A stretch of 64,000 nt of DNA from Sphingobacterium sp. B16(2022) (GTDB taxonomy: Bacteria; Bacteroidota; Bacteroidia; Sphingobacteriales; Sphingobacteriaceae). The stretch lies in contig NZ_JAAUVN010000001.1 of the NCBI RefSeq assembly GCF_012030425.1, positions 1,302,001 through 1,366,000 on the forward strand, written 5' to 3'. A program made the position numbers and the translations under genes. Under the pieces are notes generated by a model. That model ran no database searches, was not told the origin of the DNA, and saw only the letters and a list, made by a program, of their open reading frames with translations. Shown in pieces: positions 46,133 to 54,186 of the stretch (position 1 is its first letter; each line of letters starts with the position of its first letter).

Positions 46133-46200
46133 AATTAAGTATTGGCTGGTATTGAGCATAAAATAGACCCACAATTTATTAAACGATGTTTGCAAAATCA

Positions 46201-46328
46201 ATTATTGGGAAATAAAGGCATATGTAGGGACGAATCACCTTGATGGAGGTATGAATCCAAACATTTAGCGAGGGTATTTGGATGAAATATCGTTTTATCC
46301 CTCGATAAAGCAATATTTCCCAATTATT
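46201..46328. promoter_or_regulatory. Inverted pair of AATTATTGGGAAATA-like sites
   Basis: AATTATTGGGAAATA at 46201-46215 and its near inverse TATTTCCCAATTATT at 46314-46328. The second site is centred about 36 bases before the end of a CATATTTG (-7-like) at 46350-46357, the distance expected for a Crp-type activator. They lie between the divergent Crp/Fnr and peptide genes. Confidence 0.5.
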
Positions 46329-46454
46329 TTTTATTTAGAAAGCAAATTTCATATTTGTTCTGCTGGCCAGCAAAAAGGAGAAATAACTGCCTCATTAAGG
46401 CAACGGGATTGACCTGACCCGGATGGTTATAGGTCGTAAACGAAATAGACAATT

Positions 46455-46580
46455 ATGGAAATCGAAATTCAAAAAATCGAGCCGGTAGTCTTTGAAGGAA
46501 GTTCAATCTTTGAGCTTTTTACTGAAGATACTCCACTAATTGATTTAGACAGCGATAAGTGCTGGCCTTCTTCATTTTAG
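46455..46580 (+). CDS. 41-residue candidate precursor peptide
   Basis: MEIEIQKIEPVVFEGSSIFE then LFTEDTPLIDLDSDKCWPSS and a final F. It is strongly acidic with a terminal CWPSSF. There is no signal peptide and no Gly-Gly site. It starts after a structured leader and is followed by a partial terminator and then an acyltransferase and a two-component pair, so it looks like a modified-peptide (RiPP-like) precursor. Too short for standard gene finders. The assignment as precursor is inference. Confidence 0.55.
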   Translation: MEIEIQKIEPVVFEGSSIFELFTEDTPLIDLDSDKCWPSSF

Positions 46581-46600
46581 TTAGGAGAAATACTTTCCCG

Positions 46601-46630
46601 AGCCAGAGAGAAGCTGTCTTCTCTCTGGTT
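46601..46630 (+). terminator. Hairpin after the peptide gene
   Basis: A 12-base stem (46601-46612 with 46619-46630, one G-U) with a six-base loop, and TTCTTT as a weak U-tract. It could reduce read-through so that more peptide than enzyme is made. Confidence 0.65.
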
Positions 46631-46664
46631 CTTTGAATGATGCTATCCATATGCTATAAACGAT

Positions 46665-47594
46665 ATGAAAATACAAGAAAAACAAAATCTACACCGGTTG
46701 ATGTGGCTGGCAAATGTCCAGCAGTTTTTTCAGGACAAACCGGTTTCAATATTATGGGAGCATTATACCACATGGATCAACAACCGAGATAATTTTGAAA
46801 CACTATACCGTGAATTCCCTTTAAAAAGGCTGTGTGAATTGAATAAGTCCGGCATCGAACGGGTCGATATCACTGGCATCTTGATCACTTTTCACTATGG
46901 TCCATACCGCCTGTTACCCAAATTGCTGGTGCAAATGGGCTATCAGGTCACTTTATTGGTATCCGGGGCTGTATTGGAACGAGAACTTAACTATTACAGA
47001 TCGGAACTGGAAGATGCTGGACTGTTACAAGACCAATTGGAATGTATTGATGCAAACCAGGCAAATTCACTCCGAAATATCTTGCGGGCCATTAAAAATA
47101 AACGCTTGGTGCTGATGTTCCTGGATGCTGATGAAGGGGTGGGAAAAGCAGAGGAGGGTATCGGTGAACACAAGCTGGCTGTTCCTTTTGGAAGCCACTT
47201 TTTCTACTGGCGGACCAATATTTTTAAACTGGCGTGCCGTTTCGAAATTCCTGTCCACTGCACATATATGAAGCGGGCAAATAACCCTGTCCAATGGAAA
47301 ATAACACCTTTTATGAATATTATGGATACCGCATACGGATCGTCAGAAGAATTGATGATACGCGCATTTTCTGCTCTACAGATGGCATTTCACCAGATGA
47401 TGAATCAAGGCTGGATTTATTGGGAAAACTGGGCTTTTATACATCAGTATAATGGGCAGGCCGCTATTGATAAAAAAGGTATTACGGCAAAGGGAAGCTG
47501 GCTGGCACCGTTCGAATATAACCGTAAAAAATATTTATTTGACGTAAAGAACAGACAATTTTTTGAAGTAGCTTCTTGTTTTACCGACAGTTAA
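46665..47594 (+). CDS. LpxL-like acyltransferase
   Basis: A 309-residue protein resembling LpxL/HtrB lysophospholipid acyltransferases: ITFHYGPYRLLP with His77 as in the H-x4-D/E site region, then LVLMFLDADEGVG and FKLACRFEIPVHCTYMKR. No transmembrane segment is obvious at the start. In this family the enzyme transfers acyl groups from ACP or CoA to lipid; here its position right behind a short peptide and before regulators suggests acylation of the peptide, which is inference. Confidence 0.65.
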   Translation: MKIQEKQNLHRLMWLANVQQFFQDKPVSILWEHYTTWINNRDNFETLYREFPLKRLCELNKSGIERVDITGILITFHYGPYRLLPKLLVQMGYQVTLLVSGAVLERELNYYRSELEDAGLLQDQLECIDANQANSLRNILRAIKNKRLVLMFLDADEGVGKAEEGIGEHKLAVPFGSHFFYWRTNIFKLACRFEIPVHCTYMKRANNPVQWKITPFMNIMDTAYGSSEELMIRAFSALQMAFHQMMNQGWIYWENWAFIHQYNGQAAIDKKGITAKGSWLAPFEYNRKKYLFDVKNRQFFEVASCFTDS

Positions 47595-47624
47595 TTATTA
47601 TGTTTGAGTTAACCTTTTTATAGA

Positions 47625-48632
47625 ATGAATATTCAATCAAACCTAACATCAATCCAGCATAGTCTTTTGAAGCGTATGGCTATCTGTCTGGTAATCTTAC
47701 TGCTGGGACTGACAATTGTCAATTTCGGTAAGCTCCATCTTTTTACGCCACTGACTTTTACCCTCTATGTATTACCTTTTATGCTATTTTTTTCCACAAT
47801 GTATACCTGTTACCGAATGGCGCTTACAAAGGGTAGGTTATGGTTTTTATGGTGGTTGTTACTTATACTGTTCGTGGGGATAACGTATAGGTGTGTCAAG
47901 TACTATTATTATGATCTGGTACCGCTATTTTTCAAAGGATTTACCACCGCCTGGAAACCGGAACATAGAACCGAGCTACTTTCCCGCATTAATGGTGGTC
48001 TACTTTTTTTTGTTGCGATCGTGGCTGCCGATTATTTTGCATGGGCACATTTCTATACGAACGCGCTTTCCAAAAAAGTACAGGCACAGCTGCACAGCAT
48101 GTCGGACGTCCAATTGCTGTCGGGTCATTTTATGAGACGGCTGTACAATATTGTCCGCATGCAGCGGAAATCTGTTCAGAGCGAAAGCCTGGATTTCTTT
48201 CAGTATGTGACCGATAAAATAGCTAAGCCTACAGTACTGGTCCCTTTGAAAGAGGAATGGCATTACTTAATGCTTTTGGTTTCTTATAGCACGGACCGCA
48301 GTTTTATTGTCGAAGGTGATGAATTGCTGGATCAGGCGATGTGGAATAGATCTGTTCCAACGCTGTCATTGATGACCTGGATTGAAAATGCCATTGCTTA
48401 TAGTCCCTGTGATCCGGTTGAACCGATTGTCATCCGTTGGACAAAGGTTTCTCAGGGGATGCAGCTCCAGATCAAAAATTGTATCGCCTCGGCAGATCTG
48501 CAACATGGCACAGGTAAAGGATTACAGCTTGTTAACAGGCTGTATGAGCAGATGAATAACCAGTTTATTGAACTGGAATATGCTCTTGATGATCAAAAAT
48601 ACTTTGTTATTAAACTAACCTTTAAATCTTAA
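47625..48632 (+). CDS. LytS-type sensor histidine kinase
   Basis: A 335-residue protein with about four membrane helices (to residue 150), then a His-kinase module of LytS/YehU type: LLSGHFMRRLYNIV with His168, LMTWIENAIAYSP as N-box and GTGKGLQLVNRLYE as ATP-lid box. The usual PHFLFN is changed to GHFMRR, so it is a divergent member. It is co-directional with a LytTR regulator four bases later. Confidence 0.85.
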   Translation: MNIQSNLTSIQHSLLKRMAICLVILLLGLTIVNFGKLHLFTPLTFTLYVLPFMLFFSTMYTCYRMALTKGRLWFLWWLLLILFVGITYRCVKYYYYDLVPLFFKGFTTAWKPEHRTELLSRINGGLLFFVAIVAADYFAWAHFYTNALSKKVQAQLHSMSDVQLLSGHFMRRLYNIVRMQRKSVQSESLDFFQYVTDKIAKPTVLVPLKEEWHYLMLLVSYSTDRSFIVEGDELLDQAMWNRSVPTLSLMTWIENAIAYSPCDPVEPIVIRWTKVSQGMQLQIKNCIASADLQHGTGKGLQLVNRLYEQMNNQFIELEYALDDQKYFVIKLTFKS

Positions 48633-48636
48633 TAGA

Positions 48637-49350
48637 ATGGCCAAATATGATGTCATGATTATCGATGATGATTTATTCGATATTAGAAAAGCTGAAAAAG
48701 CATTAAGGGGAATTCCGCAGATGGGAGAAGTTAAGAGCTATACGAAAGCCATTGATGGTTTTAATGCAATAATTGACAATCCTCCTGATGTCTTATTGTT
48801 GGACGTTGAAATGCCCGACATGTCTGGACTGGACCTTTATCTTACTTTGCCTGTTGATAAAAGACCGCCAGTTATTCTGTACACCAAAACAGAAAAATAT
48901 AGTTATAAGGGCATTAAAATAGCTGCTGCAGATTATCTGATCAAACCTGTCAGTTTTCCGGATTTATATATTGCCTTTAAGCGCGCCCTGGAGCAGAAAA
49001 ATATCACGGTTAAGATTGATTTGGAAATAGAACCGAGTGGACAGTGGTTCAAATTTAAAAACACAGACCGTTTTATTAAATTCAGTGATGTGGTCGCGAT
49101 TGCGTCTATCAAAAATTATGTCATCTTTCATTTACGTCAAGCAGAGGAGGACTTTGAGTACCGCCTTACGATGGAACAGGCTGAACAGCTTGTGCCAAAG
49201 AGAACCTTCGTAAGGGTACACCGCGGTTTTATTGTCAATACGGATTTTACAACAAAGATAGTTGATAAAACGTTCGTATTGCCGGACCGACCGGATCTGC
49301 AGCTTAAAGTGAGTGATGTGGGACTAAAACGACTGTACAGTATGAATTGA
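48637..49350 (+). CDS. LytTR-family response regulator
   Basis: A 237-residue regulator with a receiver domain (MIIDDDLFD and phosphoacceptor Asp56 in LLLDVEMPDMSG) and a C-terminal LytTR DNA-binding domain (FVRVHRGFIVNTDF). Partner of the preceding kinase. Known LytTR proteins control bacteriocin or exopolysaccharide genes, in keeping with the small peptide upstream. Confidence 0.9.
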   Translation: MAKYDVMIIDDDLFDIRKAEKALRGIPQMGEVKSYTKAIDGFNAIIDNPPDVLLLDVEMPDMSGLDLYLTLPVDKRPPVILYTKTEKYSYKGIKIAAADYLIKPVSFPDLYIAFKRALEQKNITVKIDLEIEPSGQWFKFKNTDRFIKFSDVVAIASIKNYVIFHLRQAEEDFEYRLTMEQAEQLVPKRTFVRVHRGFIVNTDFTTKIVDKTFVLPDRPDLQLKVSDVGLKRLYSMN

Positions 49351-49383
49351 TGGGATTACTTTTATAAACCTAAATATATAACT

Positions 49384-49701
49384 ATGCGTAAAAATCGCTA
49401 TTTAAGGGGCTTTCTCATAAGCCCGGGGTATTCCTATGCCCAAAAATTAATTTTGTTGGAGCTCCTGGCGACCAAGCGTAAGCTTGCGGCATATCTTGAT
49501 CTCCGGGAGCAGGTGGAGGAGGACAACGTGCTGCTACGCGATGCGGACTATGTCAAATCTTACGTGGGTATTTCGACAGAAACCCTTTATCGACTTCAAC
49601 GGGACGGGTATATCTGCGTTGCCAAACGCACCCGAAACAAGCGCTATTACCGCGATGTGGATGTGGAGCGTCTGCGGAATAGTTACCGTGGATCGCAGTA
49701 A
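49384..49701 (+). CDS. Small helix-turn-helix protein (MerR-like/HTH_17)
   Basis: A 105-residue protein, with a C-terminal HTH: KSYVGISTETLYRLQRDGYI then KRTRNKRYYRDVDVERLR. This resembles HTH_17/excisionase-like proteins. It follows the LytTR gene by 33 bases and is ended by a terminator; probably the last gene of the operon. Confidence 0.7.
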   Translation: MRKNRYLRGFLISPGYSYAQKLILLELLATKRKLAAYLDLREQVEEDNVLLRDADYVKSYVGISTETLYRLQRDGYICVAKRTRNKRYYRDVDVERLRNSYRGSQ

Positions 49702-49741
49702 AGGATCGCCCGATCTTTTGCTATTCTGAACTACATTTTGC

Positions 49742-49776
49742 AATTCGTCCCTCTCTTTTGGAGGGACGAATTTTTT
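49742..49776 (+). terminator. Intrinsic terminator
   Basis: AATTCGTCCCTC (49742-49753) pairs with GAGGGACGAATT (49761-49772), followed by six T. It ends the peptide-acyltransferase-two-component operon. Confidence 0.85.
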
Positions 49777-49862
49777 GAAAATTGTACACATCTTTCAGAG
49801 TGATTTGATTCTTATTTTCTTATAACCAACTTCTGCTTTTACTTCAGTTTTCTTCGACCTGG

Positions 49863-49902
49863 CTTCGGGATTTCATCGGCGGACATGCATGAAATCTCGA
49901 AG
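49863..49902. repeat. 14-base stem hairpin of unknown role
   Basis: CTTCGGGATTTCAT (49863-49876) pairs with ATGAAATCTCGAAG (49889-49902), one G-U, 12-base loop. No U-tract. It lies in a 467-base gene-free stretch (49702-50168) that also holds several GGTC/CGGTC-type short repeats near 49995-50070. Confidence 0.5.
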
Positions 49903-50168
49903 CGCACCCGAGGCCGAGCCGATAAAATGGTGGAATTGGTTAGGAATTAATTACCTGTTGATGTCTCTGTTTTTAAGTGAATTTTGCACTCATTTTAGCC
50001 TCAAGTTTTGTTCAGCTCGGCACCTTATCGGTCAAAAACCCGATGCTGTTCGGTCACTGATCGGTCTATCATTACACATCTATTTGTAATTGTTTTTTAG
50101 TGTTTTATGTTTGTTATGTCAATCGATAGTACCGGTATAAAACAAGGTTGATTTTAATTTAAAAAAAT

Positions 50169-50813
50169 ATGGGAACAATCGTAAATGGAGCAAATGGAGG
50201 TTTTAAAGGTAAAGCTGGCTCAGTAATAGGAAGTAGTTGGAAAAGTATCAATTACATAAAGGGACTTTATAAAAAGAGATCAAAGCCCGCTTCGGAATTG
50301 CAGATGATGCAACAGGAAAAATTCAGAACATTGATGCGGTTTCTTCTTCCCATCAATATGTTTTTGAAAATCGGTTTTGGCCGTAAAAATACAGAACGTT
50401 TAACTCCGATCAATGCGGCTTTTCAGTTTAATCTGAAGCAGGCCATTACGGGTGCGTATCCGGCCTATTCCTTGGATTACTCCAAGGTCAGTATATCCGA
50501 TGGTACGTTATATGGCGGTGGCACAGTGGCCGTCGCGCACGCCGCAGGTGAGCTTACTTTCACCTGGGATCCGACTGCCAACGATACTTTTGAGACTTTT
50601 GGAGATGATATGGTCTTCGTGCTGGCATATCATCCTGAAAAAGATGAGTTCATGTCTTCACCGGCTCCGAGTACTCGGGCAAGTGGGGAGATCAGCTTTA
50701 TTATTTCAGAACACCTCCAGATAGGTATCGTGCATACCTGGATGTTTTTAGCCAATAGATCTAAAACAAGAGTATCAAAAAGTGTATATCTGGGAGAGGT
50801 ATTACTTAACTAA
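50169..50813 (+). CDS. DUF6266-family protein
   Basis: A 214-residue protein beginning MGTIVNGANGGFKGKAGSVI, the family-typical Gly-rich start followed by SSWKSINYIKGLYKKRSKPA. The rest is strand-rich. DUF6266 is frequent in Sphingobacteriaceae, often beside phage-like genes; its function is unknown. First gene of the phage-like module. Confidence 0.8.
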   Translation: MGTIVNGANGGFKGKAGSVIGSSWKSINYIKGLYKKRSKPASELQMMQQEKFRTLMRFLLPINMFLKIGFGRKNTERLTPINAAFQFNLKQAITGAYPAYSLDYSKVSISDGTLYGGGTVAVAHAAGELTFTWDPTANDTFETFGDDMVFVLAYHPEKDEFMSSPAPSTRASGEISFIISEHLQIGIVHTWMFLANRSKTRVSKSVYLGEVLLN

Positions 50814-50823
50814 TTAAAACCCT

Positions 50824-50854
50824 GGGTCAGGCCTATCCGGTCTGACCCTTTTTT
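50824..50854 (+). terminator. Intrinsic terminator
   Basis: GGGTCAGGCC (50824-50833) pairs with CCGG..CTGACCC to 50848, followed by TTTTTT. It separates the first DUF6266 gene from the second; the 17-base gap to the next ATG shows partial read-through may be used. Confidence 0.75.
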
Positions 50855-50871
50855 CTAAGGTATTTTAAAAT

Positions 50872-51405
50872 ATGGCAAAAAGAATCGTTAGTCCTGCGCA
50901 GGAGAGCGTAAGGACTGCATTTAAAATGGCTGTTGCTTTTTTGACTCCGCTGAAAGGAGTGATCAAAAAAGGTTTTGCCGAAAAGGCTAAACGTAAAAAA
51001 TCGGTTACGTCAGCTTTGGCACTCGGGCATGTGCTACATGCCGCAATAAAGATAACGGATGGTCAACCTCAGGTTGATCCGTCAGAGGTCATGTTAAGTG
51101 AGGGTGCACTGGCAACTATTCGGGTAGAGCAGATCGAACGTTCTTCCGATCGTATCGAAGTGCTGCACAACTGGTTTCCTTCAGACTTTAGTGCTGGAGA
51201 TGATTGTCTTACACTTTGTGCTTATCAGGTGGACAAAGGTTATGCTTTTGTGAATCAGCAGATCTGGCACCGACAGGAAGGAAAGATAATCGTTCAGCTG
51301 CCAAAAGGTTTTCAGGACGACGGCCTACATCTATATCTCATGGCCAGTGACCGTTTGGGAAGCAGATATTCCCGTTCTCAATATTTAGGATATTCAACAA
51401 AATGA
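50872..51405 (+). CDS. DUF6266-like paralog
   Basis: A 177-residue protein starting MAKRIVSPAQESVRTAFKMA. The Pro-x-x-x-Phe-Lys start, a strand-rich centre (LTLCAYQVDKGYAFVNQQIW) and the ending RYSRSQYLGY parallel the end of the preceding gene (SVYLGEVLLN). The two look like divergent paralogs. It overlaps the DUF5675 gene by four bases (ATGA), so they are coupled. Confidence 0.65.
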   Translation: MAKRIVSPAQESVRTAFKMAVAFLTPLKGVIKKGFAEKAKRKKSVTSALALGHVLHAAIKITDGQPQVDPSEVMLSEGALATIRVEQIERSSDRIEVLHNWFPSDFSAGDDCLTLCAYQVDKGYAFVNQQIWHRQEGKIIVQLPKGFQDDGLHLYLMASDRLGSRYSRSQYLGYSTK

Positions 51406-51806
51406 AAACAAAACATATCCTGTTGCTCCAACGGATTCATGGAGCTAAGGGAACGAATGGAACTATTACCTATAAAGGTGAGCTCATCTGTCATACCATT
51501 GAACTCCCAGATCGTAACAATATCCCCCGAATAAGCTGTATCCCGATAGGTCAGTACAAACTGGAAAAGCGGCGTTACCCAAGACATGGGGAGCAGATCG
51601 GTATTCCGCATGTATTAGGACGAGAAGCGATCCTGATTCATGCTGCAAATGATGCGCTAAAGGAACTCTTAGGGTGTATCGCTCCGGTAACAACTTTAAC
51701 AGGTGAAGGTAAAGGTGATTTCAGCGGAAAAGCATTGGCGAAACTGAAGGCTTTAGTCTACGAAATGTGGGACAAAGGGGATGAGGTGTACTTGGTTATT
51801 AAATAG
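51402..51806 (+). CDS. DUF5675-family protein
   Basis: A 134-residue protein with LLLQRIHGAKGTNGTI, CHTIELPDRNN, SCIPIGQYKLEKRRYPRHG and HVLGREAILIHAAND, the DUF5675 pattern. The His in ILIHAAN and the conserved Cys near residue 99 suggest a peptidoglycan-related or L,D-transpeptidase-like activity, but this is not established. Phages carry this family next to holins, as here. Confidence 0.8.
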   Translation: MKTKHILLLQRIHGAKGTNGTITYKGELICHTIELPDRNNIPRISCIPIGQYKLEKRRYPRHGEQIGIPHVLGREAILIHAANDALKELLGCIAPVTTLTGEGKGDFSGKALAKLKALVYEMWDKGDEVYLVIK

Positions 51807-51897
51807 TGACGCAGTGACTAGTGAAGAAGTAACATAGTGACGGAGTGACCAGTGACGAAGTTCTAATTTACTAACTCACTCACTTACTAACTATTTT
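51805..51897. repeat. AGTGAC-type low-complexity repeats
   Basis: AGTGACGCAGTGACTAGTGA and similar units recur from 51805 to about 51860, then the opposite sense (ACTCACTCACTTACTAAC). The two halves can pair imperfectly. It lies between DUF5675 and the next small gene. Confidence 0.55.
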
Positions 51898-51919
51898 CTA
51901 ACCTTCTAATATTAAACAA

Positions 51920-52144
51920 ATGAAAAATATAATTCAAAAAATAAGTGCGGCGTTGCAAGTGGTTTTGCTGGCTCCGATTAAATTGCCAGGAAAGGCATTA
52001 AACATTATAAAATATATCGCTCTGGGTCTTGGTGTGGTGGAGACCGTGCTGGATGATAAAAAGAAAAAAGTAGAGGAGGAGCCGCCTCCACCAGAGCCGA
52101 CCTTATCAGAGAAAGAAAAGGAGGCAAGGGATGAAAGGCAATGA
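51920..52144 (+). CDS. Small amphipathic/proline-rich protein
   Basis: A 74-residue protein, MKNIIQKISAALQVVLLAPI with one hydrophobic stretch (ALNIIKYIALGLGVVETVL) and a charged tail EEEPPPPEPTLSEKEKEARD. Not in a named family. It overlaps the holin-like gene by 14 bases, so the two are co-translated. Confidence 0.6.
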   Translation: MKNIIQKISAALQVVLLAPIKLPGKALNIIKYIALGLGVVETVLDDKKKKVEEEPPPPEPTLSEKEKEARDERQ

Positions 52145-52295
52145 TATCCGCATCGGTACTTTAGGCGGGACACTCTGTTCGATTTGGGCAAGCTTTTCTA
52201 TTGGTGATGTGCTACATACTGCCTTAATGGCTGTTGTCGGGACTGTAGTCAGTTATGTGACCAGTCGGTTACTGGGAAGAATGAGGAAGAAATGA
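52131..52295 (+). CDS. Holin-like small membrane protein
   Basis: A 54-residue protein, MKGNDIRIGTLGGTLCSIWA to SRLLGRMRKK, with two short hydrophobic helices and a basic end, like small phage holins. It has a strong GGAGG at 52119-52124 inside the previous gene. Last gene of the phage-like module. Confidence 0.6.
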   Translation: MKGNDIRIGTLGGTLCSIWASFSIGDVLHTALMAVVGTVVSYVTSRLLGRMRKK

Positions 52296-52339
52296 TAATT
52301 ACAGGAGCATGCTTGTCTGTTGCTTGCTCCTGTAATTAT
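52295..52339 (+). terminator. Hairpin after the holin-like gene
   Basis: A perfect 15-base stem (52295-52309 with 52325-52339) with a 15-base loop. The arms are A/T at the base and GGAGCA near the loop. It can act in both directions. Confidence 0.7.
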
Positions 52340-52376
52340 ATGAAGAAAGCACAAAACTTCTTGAACTAGTTTAAGG

Positions 52377-52401
52377 TTATTTCTTAAACTAGTTTATGGG
52401 T
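52377..52401 (+). promoter_or_regulatory. 25-base shared regulatory element, copy 1
   Basis: Identical in all 25 bases to 58139-58163, with the palindromic core AAACTAGTTT (52386-52395). Its centre is about 37 bases before the end of a TTTTG -7-like element at 52428, and a second weaker dyad GAACTAGTTTAA lies 23 bases upstream. It fits an activator site for the tautomerase-EgtD-EgtB unit. Confidence 0.75.
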
Positions 52402-52529
52402 TTAGGTTCTTTTTTGTTCTCACTTTTGTAGAAGTAGATCGGAAGCTGAGAGATGAACCTATATTACATGCTTCGATCTTAATAGTACAGTTGATAAATG
52501 ATTTATTAAAACTTTAAAAGAAAATATAT

Positions 52530-52751
52530 ATGCCACACGTAGTTGTTAAAATGTATCCTGCAGATTCGGAGGAACAAAAAGTAAAACTTGCCGCAGAGAT
52601 TACAAAAGTAATCATTAGTGTTACAGGAAAACCAGATGATGCTGTATCAATTAGAATTGATGAAGTATCTGAAGATAAATGGATGCAGGAGGTTTATAAC
52701 AAAGAGATAATTCCGCACCTAGATGATCTTTACAAAAAACCCGGATATTAA
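52530..52751 (+). CDS. 4-oxalocrotonate tautomerase-like protein
   Basis: A 73-residue protein with PHVVVKMYPADSEEQKVKLA. Pro2 becomes the catalytic N-terminal Pro after Met removal, as in tautomerase-superfamily enzymes. It opens a seven-gene plus-strand run (gaps are short). Substrate unknown. Confidence 0.8.
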   Translation: MPHVVVKMYPADSEEQKVKLAAEITKVIISVTGKPDDAVSIRIDEVSEDKWMQEVYNKEIIPHLDDLYKKPGY

Positions 52752-52794
52752 TCATATCCGGTATTATTAGAGTTTAAATATAAATATATCCGCT

Positions 52795-53193
52795 ATGGAA
52801 AACCAAATAGAAAACCAAATCGCCGAAGTATTAAAGGGATATGCCCTTGCAATCAATGATGCACAGACAGCATCAATTGCGGCGTTCTATTCTGAAGAGG
52901 GGCTGTTCATGCCCGAGGGTTTTAAAACATTAACGAAACAAGACCTATCTCCCGAAAAATCATCAAATTTTCTTAGGAAAACTGATTTTAAGATTGAATA
53001 CACCATTGAAAAAATTGAGGTGGAAGAAAATTTTGCATTTGTATCGGTGACAGCAAAAACCAGTAAGAAACAAAGCGCTACGAATGATGCTGTGATGAAA
53101 CAGACCCGTGATTTATTTGTTTTGCGAAAAGAAGAAAATAGCTGGAAAATATACCGTTATATTTTTAATAATAGTCCAAGCCTCACTATATAG
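52795..53193 (+). CDS. SnoaL/NTF2-like protein
   Basis: A 132-residue protein of the NTF2-like fold: a helical start (GYALAINDAQTASIAAFY), FMPEGFKTL and a strand-rich end with NSWKIYRYIFNNS. Such proteins bind small molecules or act as isomerases. It follows the tautomerase gene by 43 bases in the same direction. Confidence 0.7.
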   Translation: MENQIENQIAEVLKGYALAINDAQTASIAAFYSEEGLFMPEGFKTLTKQDLSPEKSSNFLRKTDFKIEYTIEKIEVEENFAFVSVTAKTSKKQSATNDAVMKQTRDLFVLRKEENSWKIYRYIFNNSPSLTI

Positions 53194-53203
53194 TTCGCAC
53201 AGG

Positions 53204-54166
53204 ATGAAGGCAATTGTTTTATATCAGACCGGTGCTGCCGAAAATTTAAAACAGGTGGATCAACCCTTACCTGGGGTAAATCCTGGTCATGTTTTAATAA
53301 AGGTGAAGGCTTTTGGATTGAACCGCTCTGAATTGATGACGCGGAAAGGACTCTCTCCCGATGTTTTATTACCACGTGTGTTAGGAATTGAATGTGTAGG
53401 AGAGGTTGAACATGATCCTTCCGGCCAATTAAGGAGGGGGCAACAGGTGGCGGCATTTATGGGGGGTATGGGACGTGATTTTGATGGCAGCTATGCTACA
53501 TATGCAGTTTTGCCGTTGTCCATTATTACTCCATTTGAAAGTAAGCTTCCATGGCAATTACTTGGGGCACTTCCAGAAATGTTTCAGACCGCTTATGGTT
53601 CTTTACACGCTGCGCTTAAAATACAAAGTGGAGAAACGCTTTTAATCCGTGGGGGAACCTCCTCTGTAGGGCTTCTTGCTGCTCAGCTTGCCAAGGCATA
53701 TGGACTGCATGTGGTATCTACCACACGAAATCCTGATAAAGAAAAATTTCTTTTGGATCATGGTGCCGACCTGGTCCTGATCGATGACGGGAACTTAGCC
53801 ATGAAAGTTAATGGTCTACCTGAAATTGACAAGGTGCTGGAACTCGTTGGTGCTGGGACTTTAAAAGATTCTTTACAATGCGTTAAACTAGGAGGAACCG
53901 TGTGTATGACAGGGATGCTTTCTGAAGAATGGTCTATACCCGATTTTGCTCCAATGGAATTTATTCCAGCAACGGTAAACTTAACTATTTATGACAGTGG
54001 GCAGTTTCGCGTAGACGGTCAACATTTTCAGACGTTTGTTGATGATATTGAAAAGGGTTTGATTGCTCCTGTTATTAAACGAGTTTTTCAATTTGAAGAA
54101 ATTGTGGATGCGCATGTTTTTATGGAAAGTAACGCAGGTGGCGGTAAAATAGTTGTACTGGTCTAA
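53204..54166 (+). CDS. Zinc-independent MDR-family quinone reductase
   Basis: A 320-residue NADPH:quinone-reductase-like protein. Chosen start ATG 53204 (MKAIVLYQTGAAENLKQVDQ), since the longer frame overlaps the SnoaL gene. GETLLIRGGTSSVGLLAAQL is the NADPH-binding GxxxxGxxA region, and the ending GGGKIVVLV is typical. No structural-zinc Cys cluster is present. Eleven bases separate it from the upstream stop. Confidence 0.85.
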   Translation: MKAIVLYQTGAAENLKQVDQPLPGVNPGHVLIKVKAFGLNRSELMTRKGLSPDVLLPRVLGIECVGEVEHDPSGQLRRGQQVAAFMGGMGRDFDGSYATYAVLPLSIITPFESKLPWQLLGALPEMFQTAYGSLHAALKIQSGETLLIRGGTSSVGLLAAQLAKAYGLHVVSTTRNPDKEKFLLDHGADLVLIDDGNLAMKVNGLPEIDKVLELVGAGTLKDSLQCVKLGGTVCMTGMLSEEWSIPDFAPMEFIPATVNLTIYDSGQFRVDGQHFQTFVDDIEKGLIAPVIKRVFQFEEIVDAHVFMESNAGGGKIVVLV

Positions 54167-54186
54167 ATATTTAAAAATTTTTGAAA

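Noticed and set aside
46388..46436. TPP riboswitch
   Set aside because: ACCTGACCCGGAT resembles part of the TPP consensus, but the CUGAGA half and the correct stems are missing, and the downstream genes are not thiamine related.
51805..51897. CRISPR or tandem repeat array
   Set aside because: Units are short, variable and without spacers; it is simple low-complexity sequence.
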